A stretch of DNA of 64,000 nucleotides from Microlunatus capsulatus. Its GTDB lineage: Bacteria; Actinomycetota; Actinomycetes; Propionibacteriales; Propionibacteriaceae. Both the position numbers and the translations under genes were made by a program. The DNA is taken from the NCBI RefSeq assembly GCF_017876495.1, contig NZ_JAGIOB010000001.1:1984001-2048000 (forward strand), read 5' to 3'. Within the stretch, counting starts at the first letter, position 1. Each line of letters begins with the position of its first letter. The notes below the pieces were generated by a model. That model was given only the letters and a program-made list of their open reading frames with translations, searched no databases and had not been told where the DNA came from. Below, piece by piece: positions 16,593 to 24,697 of the stretch.

Positions 16593-17737
16593 CAGGCGGC
16601 CGCGCCGTCGGCCGCCGCGGTACCGGCCGCGTCGGACCAGCCCTCGATGCCGGTGGTCACCGAGGTGCCGGTCCGGATGGACTCGCCCAGGGCGAGGGAG
16701 ATCTGGTGGTCCTCGCAGGCCTCGGCCAGGGGGTACGGCGCGGGGCCCTCGCCGCGGGCCCAGGCGCCGGTGGCGGCCAGCAGGTCGGCGACGGCGAGGT
16801 CGTCCTCGGAGAACCGGGCGCCGGCGAAGGCGTTGCGCCACACCACGCGGCCGTCGAAGCTGACGTGCTGCAGGTCGACGCCCTCGAGGTTGAGGTCCAG
16901 GCCGGCCTGCCGGCGGACCAGGGAGGACTCGACGGGCGTCCACGGGTCGACGAGCCGGGTGACCTTCTCGTCCACGATCTCGCCCCGGCTGCCGCGGACG
17001 ACGATCCGGCGGGCGCGCAGCGGGTTCCACCACTGGTTGTCGGTGAAGTCGTAGAGGCCGGTGCGGCCGTCCCCGAAGTCGAGCGTGGCCAGGGTGGTGG
17101 CGGTGGGCTCGGGGGCGTCCGAGCCCGACCAGCCGGCCGGGCTCAGCGGGTTCGCCAGCGGCGCGGTGAAGGACTGCGCGTGCACGGTCACCGGCCCGCG
17201 GCCGACGCCGAGGAACCCGCGGATCATCGAGACGGCGTGGTAGAGGTGCGTCGAGCTGACCTGCACCGAGCTGACGTCGCCGATCACGCCGTCGCGGACG
17301 ACGGCCAGCCGGGCGGCGTGCTGCGGCATCAGCAGGTACTGCTCCGCGACCTGGACCAGGCCGCTCTCCCCCACCGCGGACCACAGCGTGCGGAGCCCCT
17401 CGAGGTCGGCGGCGGGCGGGGTCTCGGCCAGCACCCGCACCCCGGCCCCGGCGAGCCGGGCCGTCGTCGGGCCCATCTCGCCCCAGGGCACGCAGGGGAT
17501 GACGAACTCCGGGTCGGCCGCGAGCAGCTCCTCCTCGGTGGCGAAGGTCGGGACGCCCCAGTCGCGGGCGACCTCGGCGGCGCGCTCGGGCCGGCGGGAC
17601 ACGACCCCGGCGACGGCGAAGGCCTCGGGGGCCTGGCGGGCCAGCCGGGCGAAGAACTCCGAGCGCCAGCCGGTGCCGATCAGGCCGAAGCGGACGGGGG
17701 TCCGGGCGCTGGGGGTGGACGTCTGCGTGCTGGTCAC
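16592..17737 (-). CDS. Gfo/Idh/MocA-family oxidoreductase with variant active site
   Basis: A 381-residue protein with an N-terminal Rossmann loop FGLIGTGWRSEFFARLA and a C-terminal alpha/beta domain (VQVSSTHLYHAVSMIRGF...). Family members oxidise sugars or inositols with NAD(P). The usual EKP motif, whose lysine is catalytic, is here VLAETPPAA (103-110), so the lysine is threonine. It may therefore be non-classical or a binding protein. It is the first gene of the four-gene operon, 130 bases downstream of a promoter with the GntR-type operator. Confidence 0.8.
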   Translation of the reverse strand: MTSTQTSTPSARTPVRFGLIGTGWRSEFFARLARQAPEAFAVAGVVSRRPERAAEVARDWGVPTFATEEELLAADPEFVIPCVPWGEMGPTTARLAGAGVRVLAETPPAADLEGLRTLWSAVGESGLVQVAEQYLLMPQHAARLAVVRDGVIGDVSSVQVSSTHLYHAVSMIRGFLGVGRGPVTVHAQSFTAPLANPLSPAGWSGSDAPEPTATTLATLDFGDGRTGLYDFTDNQWWNPLRARRIVVRGSRGEIVDEKVTRLVDPWTPVESSLVRRQAGLDLNLEGVDLQHVSFDGRVVWRNAFAGARFSEDDLAVADLLAATGAWARGEGPAPYPLAEACEDHQISLALGESIRTGTSVTTGIEGWSDAAGTAAADGAAA

Positions 17738-17864
17738 ATCACTCCTGTGTGCGTGCTGGTCGGGTCCGGACCGCGGACGTGCCGTCGCGTCCCGCGGGGC
17801 GGGGCGCCGGCGTCCCGGCCCGGCGACGACGGGGTCTTGTCATCGGCGGGGAGACCGGGTTAGC

Positions 17865-17894
17865 ATCCTGTCATTACAGGTTTCACCCTGTCAA
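17865..17894 (-). promoter_or_regulatory. Promoter and second GntR operator (CCTGTCATTACAGG)
   Basis: CCTGT-CATT-ACAGG at 17867-17880 has the same arms and spacing as the perfect operator at 12395-12408. On the minus strand it overlaps a -10-like CAGGAT (plus 17865-17870) and the spacer of TTGACA (plus 17889-17894) with an 18-bp gap. A third half-site CCTGTCA lies at 17887. It should bring the Gfo/SDR/ADH/isomerase-like operon under the same GntR protein. Confidence 0.65.
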
Positions 17895-17956
17895 TCACCG
17901 CGGAACCGGCTCGATCCGGAGCGAACACCTTCAGAACCAGGCGCCTCTGCGGCCCG

Positions 17957-17988
17957 TTGACAAACTTTCTTACATTGAGTTAGGAAGT
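17957..17988 (+). promoter_or_regulatory. Importer promoter with ROK-type operator
   Basis: TTGACA (17957-17962) and TAGGAA (17981-17986), separated by 18 bases, form a sigma-70-like promoter for the ABC operon. Between and over them lies the imperfect palindrome ACTTTCTTAC-attga-GTTAGGAAGT (17964-17988). The same half-site pattern occurs before the ROK repressor gene at 25952-25976. Confidence 0.6.
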
Positions 17989-18050
17989 GCAAGCAGCCGG
18001 CGGACGACCCGTCCGGTCACCCCACCCGAGCTCTCTCAACGAGGAGAACC

Positions 18051-19430
18051 ATGCAGGACCAGACCGCGGCCCCGCAGGCCGTCGACACCACCCCGGCCGC
18101 GTCCGGCGCGTCCACCCCGTTCCGCCGCCGCACCCTGCTCCGCGCCGCCCTGGGTGGCGCCGCGGCTCTCGGGACCGGCTCGCTGCTCGCCGCCTGCAGC
18201 ACCGACGACAGCTCCTCCGCCGGCAGCGGCGCCAGCGGCAACGCCGGCGGCAACCCCGCCACCGTGCGCATGTGGAGCTGGTACGGCGAGCAGAAGGACG
18301 AGTTCCCGAAGCTCGTGGCCAAGTTCCAGGAGGCCAACCCGAACATCAAGGTCGAGAACCGCGTGTTCGGCACCCCCGACCAGTACCTCCCCGCCCTGCA
18401 GGCCGCCGTCGCGGCCGGCGACGTGCCCGAGATCTTCGCCCCGCACACCCGGGCGCTGACCTACGGCACGGGCGGCATCTCCGCCGACCTCAAGGCCGAC
18501 CTCGGCGACAGCTTCCTGTCCGACTTCTTCGACTCGGCCAACCAGGAGTACACCCTGGACGGCAAGCAGTACGCGATCGGCTGGATGGCCCAGACCTTCG
18601 GGCTGTTCTACAACCCGGACCTGCTGGACAAGGCCGGCGTCGACCCCGAGTCGCTCGAGACCTGGGACGACCTGATCGCCGCCGCGCCGAAGATCAAGGC
18701 GACCGACAAGTACGGCGTCTCCTTCAGCGCCAACCCGGGCACGAGCGCCATGGACTTCTTCCTGCCGCTGCTCACCCAGGTCTCCGACGACCCGACCTTC
18801 TTCCTGCGCCTCGACCAGGGCCTGGACGGGCTCACCTGGGAGGACCCGGTCGTCGTGCAGGCGCTGGAGCTGCAGAAGCGGATCGTCGACGCGGGCGTCT
18901 TCCAGCCCGGCACCACCGGCACCTCCGGCGACCAGGCTCCGCAGATCTTCTACACCGAGAAGTCGGCGATGCTCTTCAACGGCTCCTGGAGCCCGCAGGG
19001 GTTCATCCAGAACGCCTCGAAGGAGTTCGTCAAGAAGTACAAGGTGATGAAGAACCCGGCCATCGCGGCGGGCAAGAAGCACTGGACGGCCAACCAGGCC
19101 GGCGCCGGCTGGGCCGTCTCGGAGACCAGCGCCAACAAGGACGCCGCGCTCACCTTCATCAAGTTCCTGTACGAGGAGGCCAACTACTCCCCGGCCATGA
19201 ACAACTCGAACTCGATGCCCGCCACCAAGAGCGCCGCTGCGATCATCGAGAACCCGGTGATGAAGCAGATGACCTCCTGGCTGATCGAGGGCGAGGGCTG
19301 CCCGCACATCCCCTTCGGCAACGGCACCGTCGCCGCGGCGGACCCGCTGGTCCAGCTGTTCGAGGGCAAGGGCGTGCCGGCCGAGGTGGCCCAGCAGATG
19401 CAGGCGGCCGTGGAAAACGCCAAGGGGTGA
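18051..19430 (+). CDS. ABC sugar transporter substrate-binding lipoprotein
   Basis: A 459-residue extracellular solute-binding protein of the family-1 carbohydrate class. A twin-arginine signal RRRTLL (25-30) is followed by a hydrophobic stretch and lipobox LLAAC with C49 as the lipidated residue. A serine/glycine linker precedes the binding domain, which opens with VRMWSWYGEQKDEFPKL. Other family marks are WMAQTFGLFYNPDLLDKAG and MLFNGSWSPQGF. It is the first gene of the importer operon and captures the sugar or oligosaccharide. No ATPase is encoded nearby, so a shared MsiK-like ATPase elsewhere probably powers it. Confidence 0.93.
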   Translation: MQDQTAAPQAVDTTPAASGASTPFRRRTLLRAALGGAAALGTGSLLAACSTDDSSSAGSGASGNAGGNPATVRMWSWYGEQKDEFPKLVAKFQEANPNIKVENRVFGTPDQYLPALQAAVAAGDVPEIFAPHTRALTYGTGGISADLKADLGDSFLSDFFDSANQEYTLDGKQYAIGWMAQTFGLFYNPDLLDKAGVDPESLETWDDLIAAAPKIKATDKYGVSFSANPGTSAMDFFLPLLTQVSDDPTFFLRLDQGLDGLTWEDPVVVQALELQKRIVDAGVFQPGTTGTSGDQAPQIFYTEKSAMLFNGSWSPQGFIQNASKEFVKKYKVMKNPAIAAGKKHWTANQAGAGWAVSETSANKDAALTFIKFLYEEANYSPAMNNSNSMPATKSAAAIIENPVMKQMTSWLIEGEGCPHIPFGNGTVAAADPLVQLFEGKGVPAEVAQQMQAAVENAKG

Positions 19431-19431
19431 C

Positions 19432-20397
19432 ATGACGACCACTGCACCCCCGCAGGTGGTCGTGCCGCACGGACCCGTTCCGTCCCGCGAGGGGCGGTTC
19501 GGGTCCCGGCTCAAGCGGTCGCAACGGCTGGCCGGCTACCTCTTCGTGCTCCCCACGCTGGCGCTGTTCCTGGCCTTCGTGGGCTGGCCGATCGTCCAGA
19601 CCATCTACCTGAGCCTCACCAAGTGGAGCGGGTTCGGCGAGAAGACCTTCGTCGGGCTCGACAACTACACCCGGATGGTCGGCGACCCGACCGCCCAGCG
19701 CGCCCTCGTGGTCACGCTGGTCTTCACCGCGGTCACGACGGTGGTGCAGACCGTCCTCGGCATCGTCATCGCCGTGCTGGTCAACGAGGTGTGGCGCAAG
19801 GTCGGCATCGTCGTCCGCACCATCCTCTTCATCCCCGGCATCGTCTCCTTCGTGGTGTCGGGGGTGCTGTGGAAGCTGATCTACGACCCGAACGTGGGCA
19901 CCCTGAACCGGGTGCTGGGGTCGCTGGGCCTGGAAGGGCTGCAGCACATCTGGCTGGCCGACCGGGCCACGGTGCTGCCGGCGATCATGGTCGTCGCGAT
20001 CTGGGGCGGCATCGGCATGAACATGCTGATCTTCTTCGCCGGCATCCAGGGCATCGACCCGGGGCTGTACGAGGCCGCGCAGGTGGACGGCGCCAACGCC
20101 TTCCAGCGGTTCTTCAACATCACCGTGCCGAGCCTGCGGGTGGTCACCGGGATCGTCGTCAGCCTCGGCCTGCTCAACGGGTTCAAGGTCTTCGACATCA
20201 TCTACGTGATGACCGGCGGCGGCCCGAACCACGCCAGCGAGGTGTTCGGCACCTACCTCTACAACCTGGCGTTCGGCTCGACCTCGGGATCCCTGCCCCA
20301 GTTCGGCTACGCGTCGGCGTTCAGCGTCGTCGTCATGATCATGTGCATCCTCGCCGTCGTCGCCCAGATGACCATCACCCGGAGGGCGGAGCGGTGA
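19432..20397 (+). CDS. ABC sugar transporter permease (MalF-like)
   Basis: A 321-residue inner-membrane permease with six predicted helices. It carries the ATPase-docking EAA loop YEAAQVDGANAFQRFFNITVP. It starts one base after the binding-protein stop and overlaps the second permease by GTGA, so the three are one transcription unit. It forms a heterodimeric channel with the next gene. Confidence 0.93.
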   Translation: MTTTAPPQVVVPHGPVPSREGRFGSRLKRSQRLAGYLFVLPTLALFLAFVGWPIVQTIYLSLTKWSGFGEKTFVGLDNYTRMVGDPTAQRALVVTLVFTAVTTVVQTVLGIVIAVLVNEVWRKVGIVVRTILFIPGIVSFVVSGVLWKLIYDPNVGTLNRVLGSLGLEGLQHIWLADRATVLPAIMVVAIWGGIGMNMLIFFAGIQGIDPGLYEAAQVDGANAFQRFFNITVPSLRVVTGIVVSLGLLNGFKVFDIIYVMTGGGPNHASEVFGTYLYNLAFGSTSGSLPQFGYASAFSVVVMIMCILAVVAQMTITRRAER

Positions 20398-21287
20398 CCG
20401 CGACCCTGCAGGCCCCGACCACCTCCGGCGCCACCGCGCCGGAGAAGCGGAAGCGGACCGGCACCCGGCGTCGGCTGCCCTTCGGCAAGACGTTCGCCAC
20501 CTTCATCCTGGTGCCGATCTGCGGGCTGATGGTGTTCCCGTTCGTCTGGCTGCTGCTCACCTCGTTGCGGCCGCAGAACACCGTGTTCTCCGGGCCGTTC
20601 TTCCCGGAGTCGCTGACCGGGGCGGCCTACCCGAAGGCCTGGACCTCGATCGAGTTCCCGCTGCACTTCTGGAACAGCCTCTGGATCACCTCGGTGACCG
20701 TGGCCGGGGTGCTGGTCTTCGCCACCCTCAGCGGGTACGCGTTCGCCAAGCTGGACTTCCCGTTCAAGAACACGCTCTACCTGCTGCTGCTGACCACGCT
20801 GATGATGCCGTCGACGGCGCTGATCATCCCGCTCTACCTGCAGCTGAAGAACCTCGGGCTGCTCGACACCCAGTCGGGCCTGCTGGTCCTCTACATCTCG
20901 GGGTCGGCGCCCTTCTCGATGTTCCTCATGCGGGCGTTCTTCCAGACCCTGCCGGACGAGCTGGTCGAGGCGGCCCGGGTGGACGGCTCCAGCGAGCTGA
21001 CGATCTTCCTCCGGGTGATCCTGCCGCTGGCGCGCCCGGGCATCGCCACCGTCGTGATCTTCCAGTTCCTGCAGACCTGGAACGAGTTCCTGATGGCCAA
21101 CACGGTCCTGCAGGACACCGACAAGCTGCCCCTGCAGCCGGTGCTGTTCAGCCTCACCGGGCAGTACTCCACCGACTGGCCGACGCTGACGGCCGGCCTG
21201 ACGCTGTCGATCATCCCCGTGGTGGTCGTCTACGTCCGGATGCAGAACCAGTTCGTCGCCGGCATGACCCTCGGCGCGGTCAAGTAG
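20394..21287 (+). CDS. ABC sugar transporter permease (MalG-like)
   Basis: A 297-residue permease starting at GTG 20394 inside the preceding stop; upstream in-frame sequence is shadow. A basic cytoplasmic N-terminus (EKRKRTGTRRR) leads into six helices. The EAA loop is ELVEAARVDGSSELTIFLRVILP, typical of the MalG/UgpE/LacG class. Pairs with the previous permease. Confidence 0.93.
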   Translation: MTATLQAPTTSGATAPEKRKRTGTRRRLPFGKTFATFILVPICGLMVFPFVWLLLTSLRPQNTVFSGPFFPESLTGAAYPKAWTSIEFPLHFWNSLWITSVTVAGVLVFATLSGYAFAKLDFPFKNTLYLLLLTTLMMPSTALIIPLYLQLKNLGLLDTQSGLLVLYISGSAPFSMFLMRAFFQTLPDELVEAARVDGSSELTIFLRVILPLARPGIATVVIFQFLQTWNEFLMANTVLQDTDKLPLQPVLFSLTGQYSTDWPTLTAGLTLSIIPVVVVYVRMQNQFVAGMTLGAVK

Positions 21288-21372
21288 CCGCGCCCCTCCC
21301 CACCCGCTCGGCCGATGGGCACCACCACCCCACCGGGCGTCGTGCCCCGCCCGCCCGAGCCGCACCACCGCT

Positions 21373-21412
21373 CCCTGAGCCTGTCGAAGGGCCTCCTTCG
21401 GCAGGCTCAGGG
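21373..21412. repeat. REP-like inverted pair / hairpin
   Basis: CCCTGAGCCTGTCGAAGG (21373-21390) and CCTTCGGCAGGCTCAGGG (21395-21412) pair over 18 bases with one G-T mismatch and a 4-base loop. It lies between the second permease and the VOC gene and may reduce read-through or stabilise the transporter mRNA. Same family as 13236-13459 and 50283-50319. Confidence 0.75.
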
Positions 21413-21449
21413 CGTTCCCCACCCCCTGACCCGAACAGAGAGCTCCGCC

Positions 21450-22229
21450 ATGCCCATCCAGAACGTGATCATCAACAGCACCGACGTCGCGCGCTCGGTC
21501 GCCTTCTACACCGAGTTCCTCGACGCCGCCGTGGTCGGCGAGGCCACCGCCGAGCACGCCGTCCTCGACCTCGTCACCGCCACCCTCGAGCTGCGCTCCG
21601 TGCCCGCCGCGGACAGCACCTGGGTCGCCGACGACCTGCAGCGGGGCTTCCGCCACGTCGGGTTCAAGGTCGACCGGGTCGACCCGCGGGCCGAGGTCCT
21701 CAAGGCCGCCGGGGTCCCCTTCCACCTCGACCCGCTGAACGCCGAGGGCGGCGTGCGGATCTGCTTCTTCTACGACCCGGACGGCACGCTGCTCGAGCTC
21801 GTCGAGGGCGACCTGCAGTACGCGCAGGTCCTCGACGCCGACGGCGTGGCCGCCGAGCGCGCCCTGGGCGTGCCCGAGCGCCCGCGCTTCGACCACGTCG
21901 CCGTGACCGTCGACGACCGGGCCGCCACCGACGCCTTCTACGCGCCGCTGGGCTTCTCCTTCATCGGCACCATCGAGCAGCCCCACGACCCCCGGGGGTT
22001 CAGCATCGGCTACCTGAAGTCGGGCGCTACCGTGCTCGAGGTGTTCACCTACGAGGCCGCCAAGCAGACCCGCAGCCCGCAGCCCGACGCCCCCGGCTTC
22101 GGCTGGGCGCAGCTGGCCGGCACCGCCCCGACCGCCGGCGTGACCACGGTCGACAACACCTCGGGGGCGGCCGTGCTGGCCGACGCCGACGGCTTCCTGT
22201 TCGCCACCACCGACGGCCCGGCCGCGTGA
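21450..22229 (+). CDS. VOC-superfamily (glyoxalase-like) two-domain protein
   Basis: A 259-residue protein with two vicinal-oxygen-chelate modules. The first (3-120) has NVIINSTDVARSVAFYTEFL, HVGFKVDRVD and FYDPDGTLLELVEG. The second (from about 147) has FDHVAVTVDDRAATDAFYAPLGF. Such proteins bind a metal and act as lyases, dioxygenases or isomerases. It is embedded in a sugar operon and overlaps the aldo/keto reductase by GTGA. The reaction is not predictable. Confidence 0.8.
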   Translation: MPIQNVIINSTDVARSVAFYTEFLDAAVVGEATAEHAVLDLVTATLELRSVPAADSTWVADDLQRGFRHVGFKVDRVDPRAEVLKAAGVPFHLDPLNAEGGVRICFFYDPDGTLLELVEGDLQYAQVLDADGVAAERALGVPERPRFDHVAVTVDDRAATDAFYAPLGFSFIGTIEQPHDPRGFSIGYLKSGATVLEVFTYEAAKQTRSPQPDAPGFGWAQLAGTAPTAGVTTVDNTSGAAVLADADGFLFATTDGPAA

Positions 22230-23188
22230 CCGCGCCCGGGAGCGACGACTGGGTCCGGCCGCTCGGCTCCACCGGGCTGTCGGTGACGGCGGTGACCGTC
22301 GGGGGTGCGCCGCTGGGCAGCATGCCCGAGAACTTCGGGCACGAGGTCGCCTACGACGACGGCGTCGCCCTGGCGGCGTACGTGCTGGACTCCCCCGTCC
22401 GGGTCCTCGACACCTCCAACGGCTACAGCGGTGGCGAGAGCGAGCGCCGGATCGGCGCGGCCGTCGCGGCCCGCGGCGGGCTGCCGGCGGACTTCCTGGT
22501 CGCCACCAAGGTCGACGCGAAGGGCCGGGACTACTCCGGCGCCCGCGTCCGGGCCAGCGTCGCCGAGTCCCAGGAGCGGCTCGGCGTGGACCAGCTGCCG
22601 CTGGTCTACCTGCACGACCCCGAGTTCCACGACTTCGACGAGCTGGCGGGCCCCGGCGGCGCCGTCGAGACCCTGATGGCGCTGCGCGACGAGGGCGTGA
22701 TCGGCCACGTCGGGCTGGCGGGCGGCACCTCCCAGGAGATGCAGCGCTACCTCGCCCTCGGCGGCTTCGAGGTGCTCCTGGTGCACAACCGCTGGACCCT
22801 CGTCGACCGCAGCGCGACCGAGCTGGTGGCCCAGGCCGAGGACCTCGGCGTCGCGCTGGTCAACGCCGCCGTCTACGGCGGCGGCCTGCTGGCCAAGCCC
22901 GGCAGCACCACCAAGTACGGCTACCGCGAGGCCAGCCCGGTGACCCTGGCCGCCGTCGAGGCCATGCGCGGCGTCTGCGCCGAGCACGGCACGGACCTGG
23001 CCACCGCCGCCCTGCAGGCCTCGGTCCGCGACCCGCGGGTGAGCACGACCGTGGTCGGGCTCAGCCGGCCCGCCCGGCTGGACGCGCTGATCGAGGCCCT
23101 GCGCGTCGAGCTCGACGACAGCCTCTTCGACGCGCTCGAGGCGCTCCGCCCCCCGCGCGAGCACTGGCTGGACTCCCAGCCCTCCTGA
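22226..23188 (+). CDS. Aldo/keto reductase (aldose dehydrogenase-like)
   Basis: A 320-residue TIM-barrel oxidoreductase similar to D-threo-aldose 1-dehydrogenase and L-fucose dehydrogenase. It has RPLGSTGLSVTAVTVGGAPLG, VRVLDTSNGYSGGESERRIG with the catalytic D and Y, FLVATKVD with K, and LVYLHDPE with H. If it is an aldose dehydrogenase its lactone product could feed the phosphotriesterase-like protein encoded at 8859-9836. Its start overlaps the VOC stop (GTGA). Confidence 0.85.
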   Translation: MTAPGSDDWVRPLGSTGLSVTAVTVGGAPLGSMPENFGHEVAYDDGVALAAYVLDSPVRVLDTSNGYSGGESERRIGAAVAARGGLPADFLVATKVDAKGRDYSGARVRASVAESQERLGVDQLPLVYLHDPEFHDFDELAGPGGAVETLMALRDEGVIGHVGLAGGTSQEMQRYLALGGFEVLLVHNRWTLVDRSATELVAQAEDLGVALVNAAVYGGGLLAKPGSTTKYGYREASPVTLAAVEAMRGVCAEHGTDLATAALQASVRDPRVSTTVVGLSRPARLDALIEALRVELDDSLFDALEALRPPREHWLDSQPS

Positions 23189-23232
23189 CCTCGAGCTCCC
23201 ACCCCGCGACCCGCTGACCCCTGAGGAGACCC

Positions 23233-24615
23233 ATGACCACCCCCACCCAGCTGCCCGCCGACTTCGTCTGGGGCACCGCCACCGCGTCGTACCAGATCGA
23301 GGGCGCCGTCGCCGAGGACGGCCGCGGCCCCAGCATCTGGGACACCTTCGCCCGCACGGCCGGGAAGATCTCCGACGGCACCGTCGGCGACGTGGCCGAC
23401 GACCACTACCACCGCTACGCCGAGGACATCGCGCTGATGGCCTCGCTCGGCTTCAACGCCTACCGCTTCTCCATCGCCTGGCCGCGCATCCAGGCGACGG
23501 GCACCGGCCCGGCCAGCCAGGCCGGGCTGGACTTCTACCGCCGGATCGCCGAGACCTGCCACGAGCACGGCATCACCCCGTGGGCGACGCTCTACCACTG
23601 GGACCTGCCGCAGGCGCTGGAGGACCAGGGCGGCTGGCTGAACCTCGACACCGCGGCCGCCTTCCGCGACTACGCGGCGCTGACCCACGACGCGCTGGGC
23701 GACGTCATCCAGCACTGGATCACCCTCAACGAGCCGTGGTGCTCGGCCTTCCTCGGCTACGGCAACGGCGTGCACGCGCCCGGGAAGCAGGTGGGCACGG
23801 ACGCTTTCAAGGCCGCGCACCACCTGCTGCTCGGCCACGGCCTGGCGATGAACGCGATGCGGGAGAGCCGGCACACGGACTCGGTGCTGGGCATCACGCT
23901 GAACCTCTACTCGGTGCGCCCCGCCTCGGACTCCGAGCTGGACCACGAGGCCGCCCGCCGCACCGACGGCATCGGCAACCGCTTCTTCCTCGACCCGGTG
24001 CTCACGGGCTCCTACCCGAGCGACGTGCTGCTGGACGCCGGGCTCAGCGACTGGTTCGAGGAGCGCAGCGGGGACCTCGACGTCATCCACGTGCCCGTCG
24101 ACTTCATGGGCATCAACTACTACAGCCGGCACACCGCGGCCGGCCCGGAGGACGGCGTCTTCGCCGACCCGTCGGTGCCCAGCGCCTCACCGGGCAGCGA
24201 GCGCGTCCAGCACGTCGACACCGGCGCCGACAAGACGTTCATGGGCTGGGAGATCCACCCCGACGGCCTGGTCGACGTCGTCGCCATGGTGGCCGAGCGC
24301 TCGGGCGACCTGCCGATCTACATCACCGAGAACGGTGCGGCCTACGACGACCAGGTGGGCGCCGACGGCCAGGTCGACGACGAGGAGCGGCGGCACTACT
24401 TCGAGCTGCACACCGGCGCCTGCGCCGACGCGGTGGCCCAGGGCCTCCCGCTGCGCGGCTACTTCGCCTGGAGCTTCATGGACAACTGGGAGTGGGCCTT
24501 CGGCCTCAGCCGCCGCTTCGGGCTGGTCCACGTCGACTACGACACCCAGGTCCGCACGGTGAAGAAGAGCGGCGCCTGGTTCCGCGACTTCCTCGCGGCG
24601 CAGCAGCAGGCCTGA
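23233..24615 (+). CDS. bglA: GH1 beta-glucosidase/6-phospho-beta-glucosidase family
   Basis: A 460-residue glycoside hydrolase family 1 enzyme, cytoplasmic (no signal peptide). It has FVWGTATASYQIEGA near the N-terminus, the acid/base glutamate E167 in TLNEPW and the nucleophile E366 in YITENG. The aglycone-side motif is AWSFMDNWEWAFGLSRRFG. It should release monosaccharide from a beta-linked glycoside imported by the ABC system just upstream. A good GAGGAG ribosome site precedes the ATG, and a long hairpin ends the unit. Confidence 0.92.
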   Translation: MTTPTQLPADFVWGTATASYQIEGAVAEDGRGPSIWDTFARTAGKISDGTVGDVADDHYHRYAEDIALMASLGFNAYRFSIAWPRIQATGTGPASQAGLDFYRRIAETCHEHGITPWATLYHWDLPQALEDQGGWLNLDTAAAFRDYAALTHDALGDVIQHWITLNEPWCSAFLGYGNGVHAPGKQVGTDAFKAAHHLLLGHGLAMNAMRESRHTDSVLGITLNLYSVRPASDSELDHEAARRTDGIGNRFFLDPVLTGSYPSDVLLDAGLSDWFEERSGDLDVIHVPVDFMGINYYSRHTAAGPEDGVFADPSVPSASPGSERVQHVDTGADKTFMGWEIHPDGLVDVVAMVAERSGDLPIYITENGAAYDDQVGADGQVDDEERRHYFELHTGACADAVAQGLPLRGYFAWSFMDNWEWAFGLSRRFGLVHVDYDTQVRTVKKSGAWFRDFLAAQQQA

Positions 24616-24630
24616 GGCCCACCCGTGGGC

Positions 24631-24682
24631 TGACGTGTCAGAACCTGGGGCGGTCCCGGCCGCCCCAGCGTCTGACACGTCG
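24631..24682. terminator. Long bipartite hairpin between GH1 and ROK genes
   Basis: The outer arm GACGTGTCAGA (24632-24642) pairs with TCTGACACGTC (24671-24681). The inner arm CTGGGGCGG (24645-24653) pairs with CCGCCCCAG (24660-24668). Two-base internal bulges separate the stems. It lies between convergent genes and should terminate both. The long symmetric outer arm could also be a mobile or protein-binding repeat. Confidence 0.7.
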
Positions 24683-24697
24683 GCTCACGGCGAGGGG

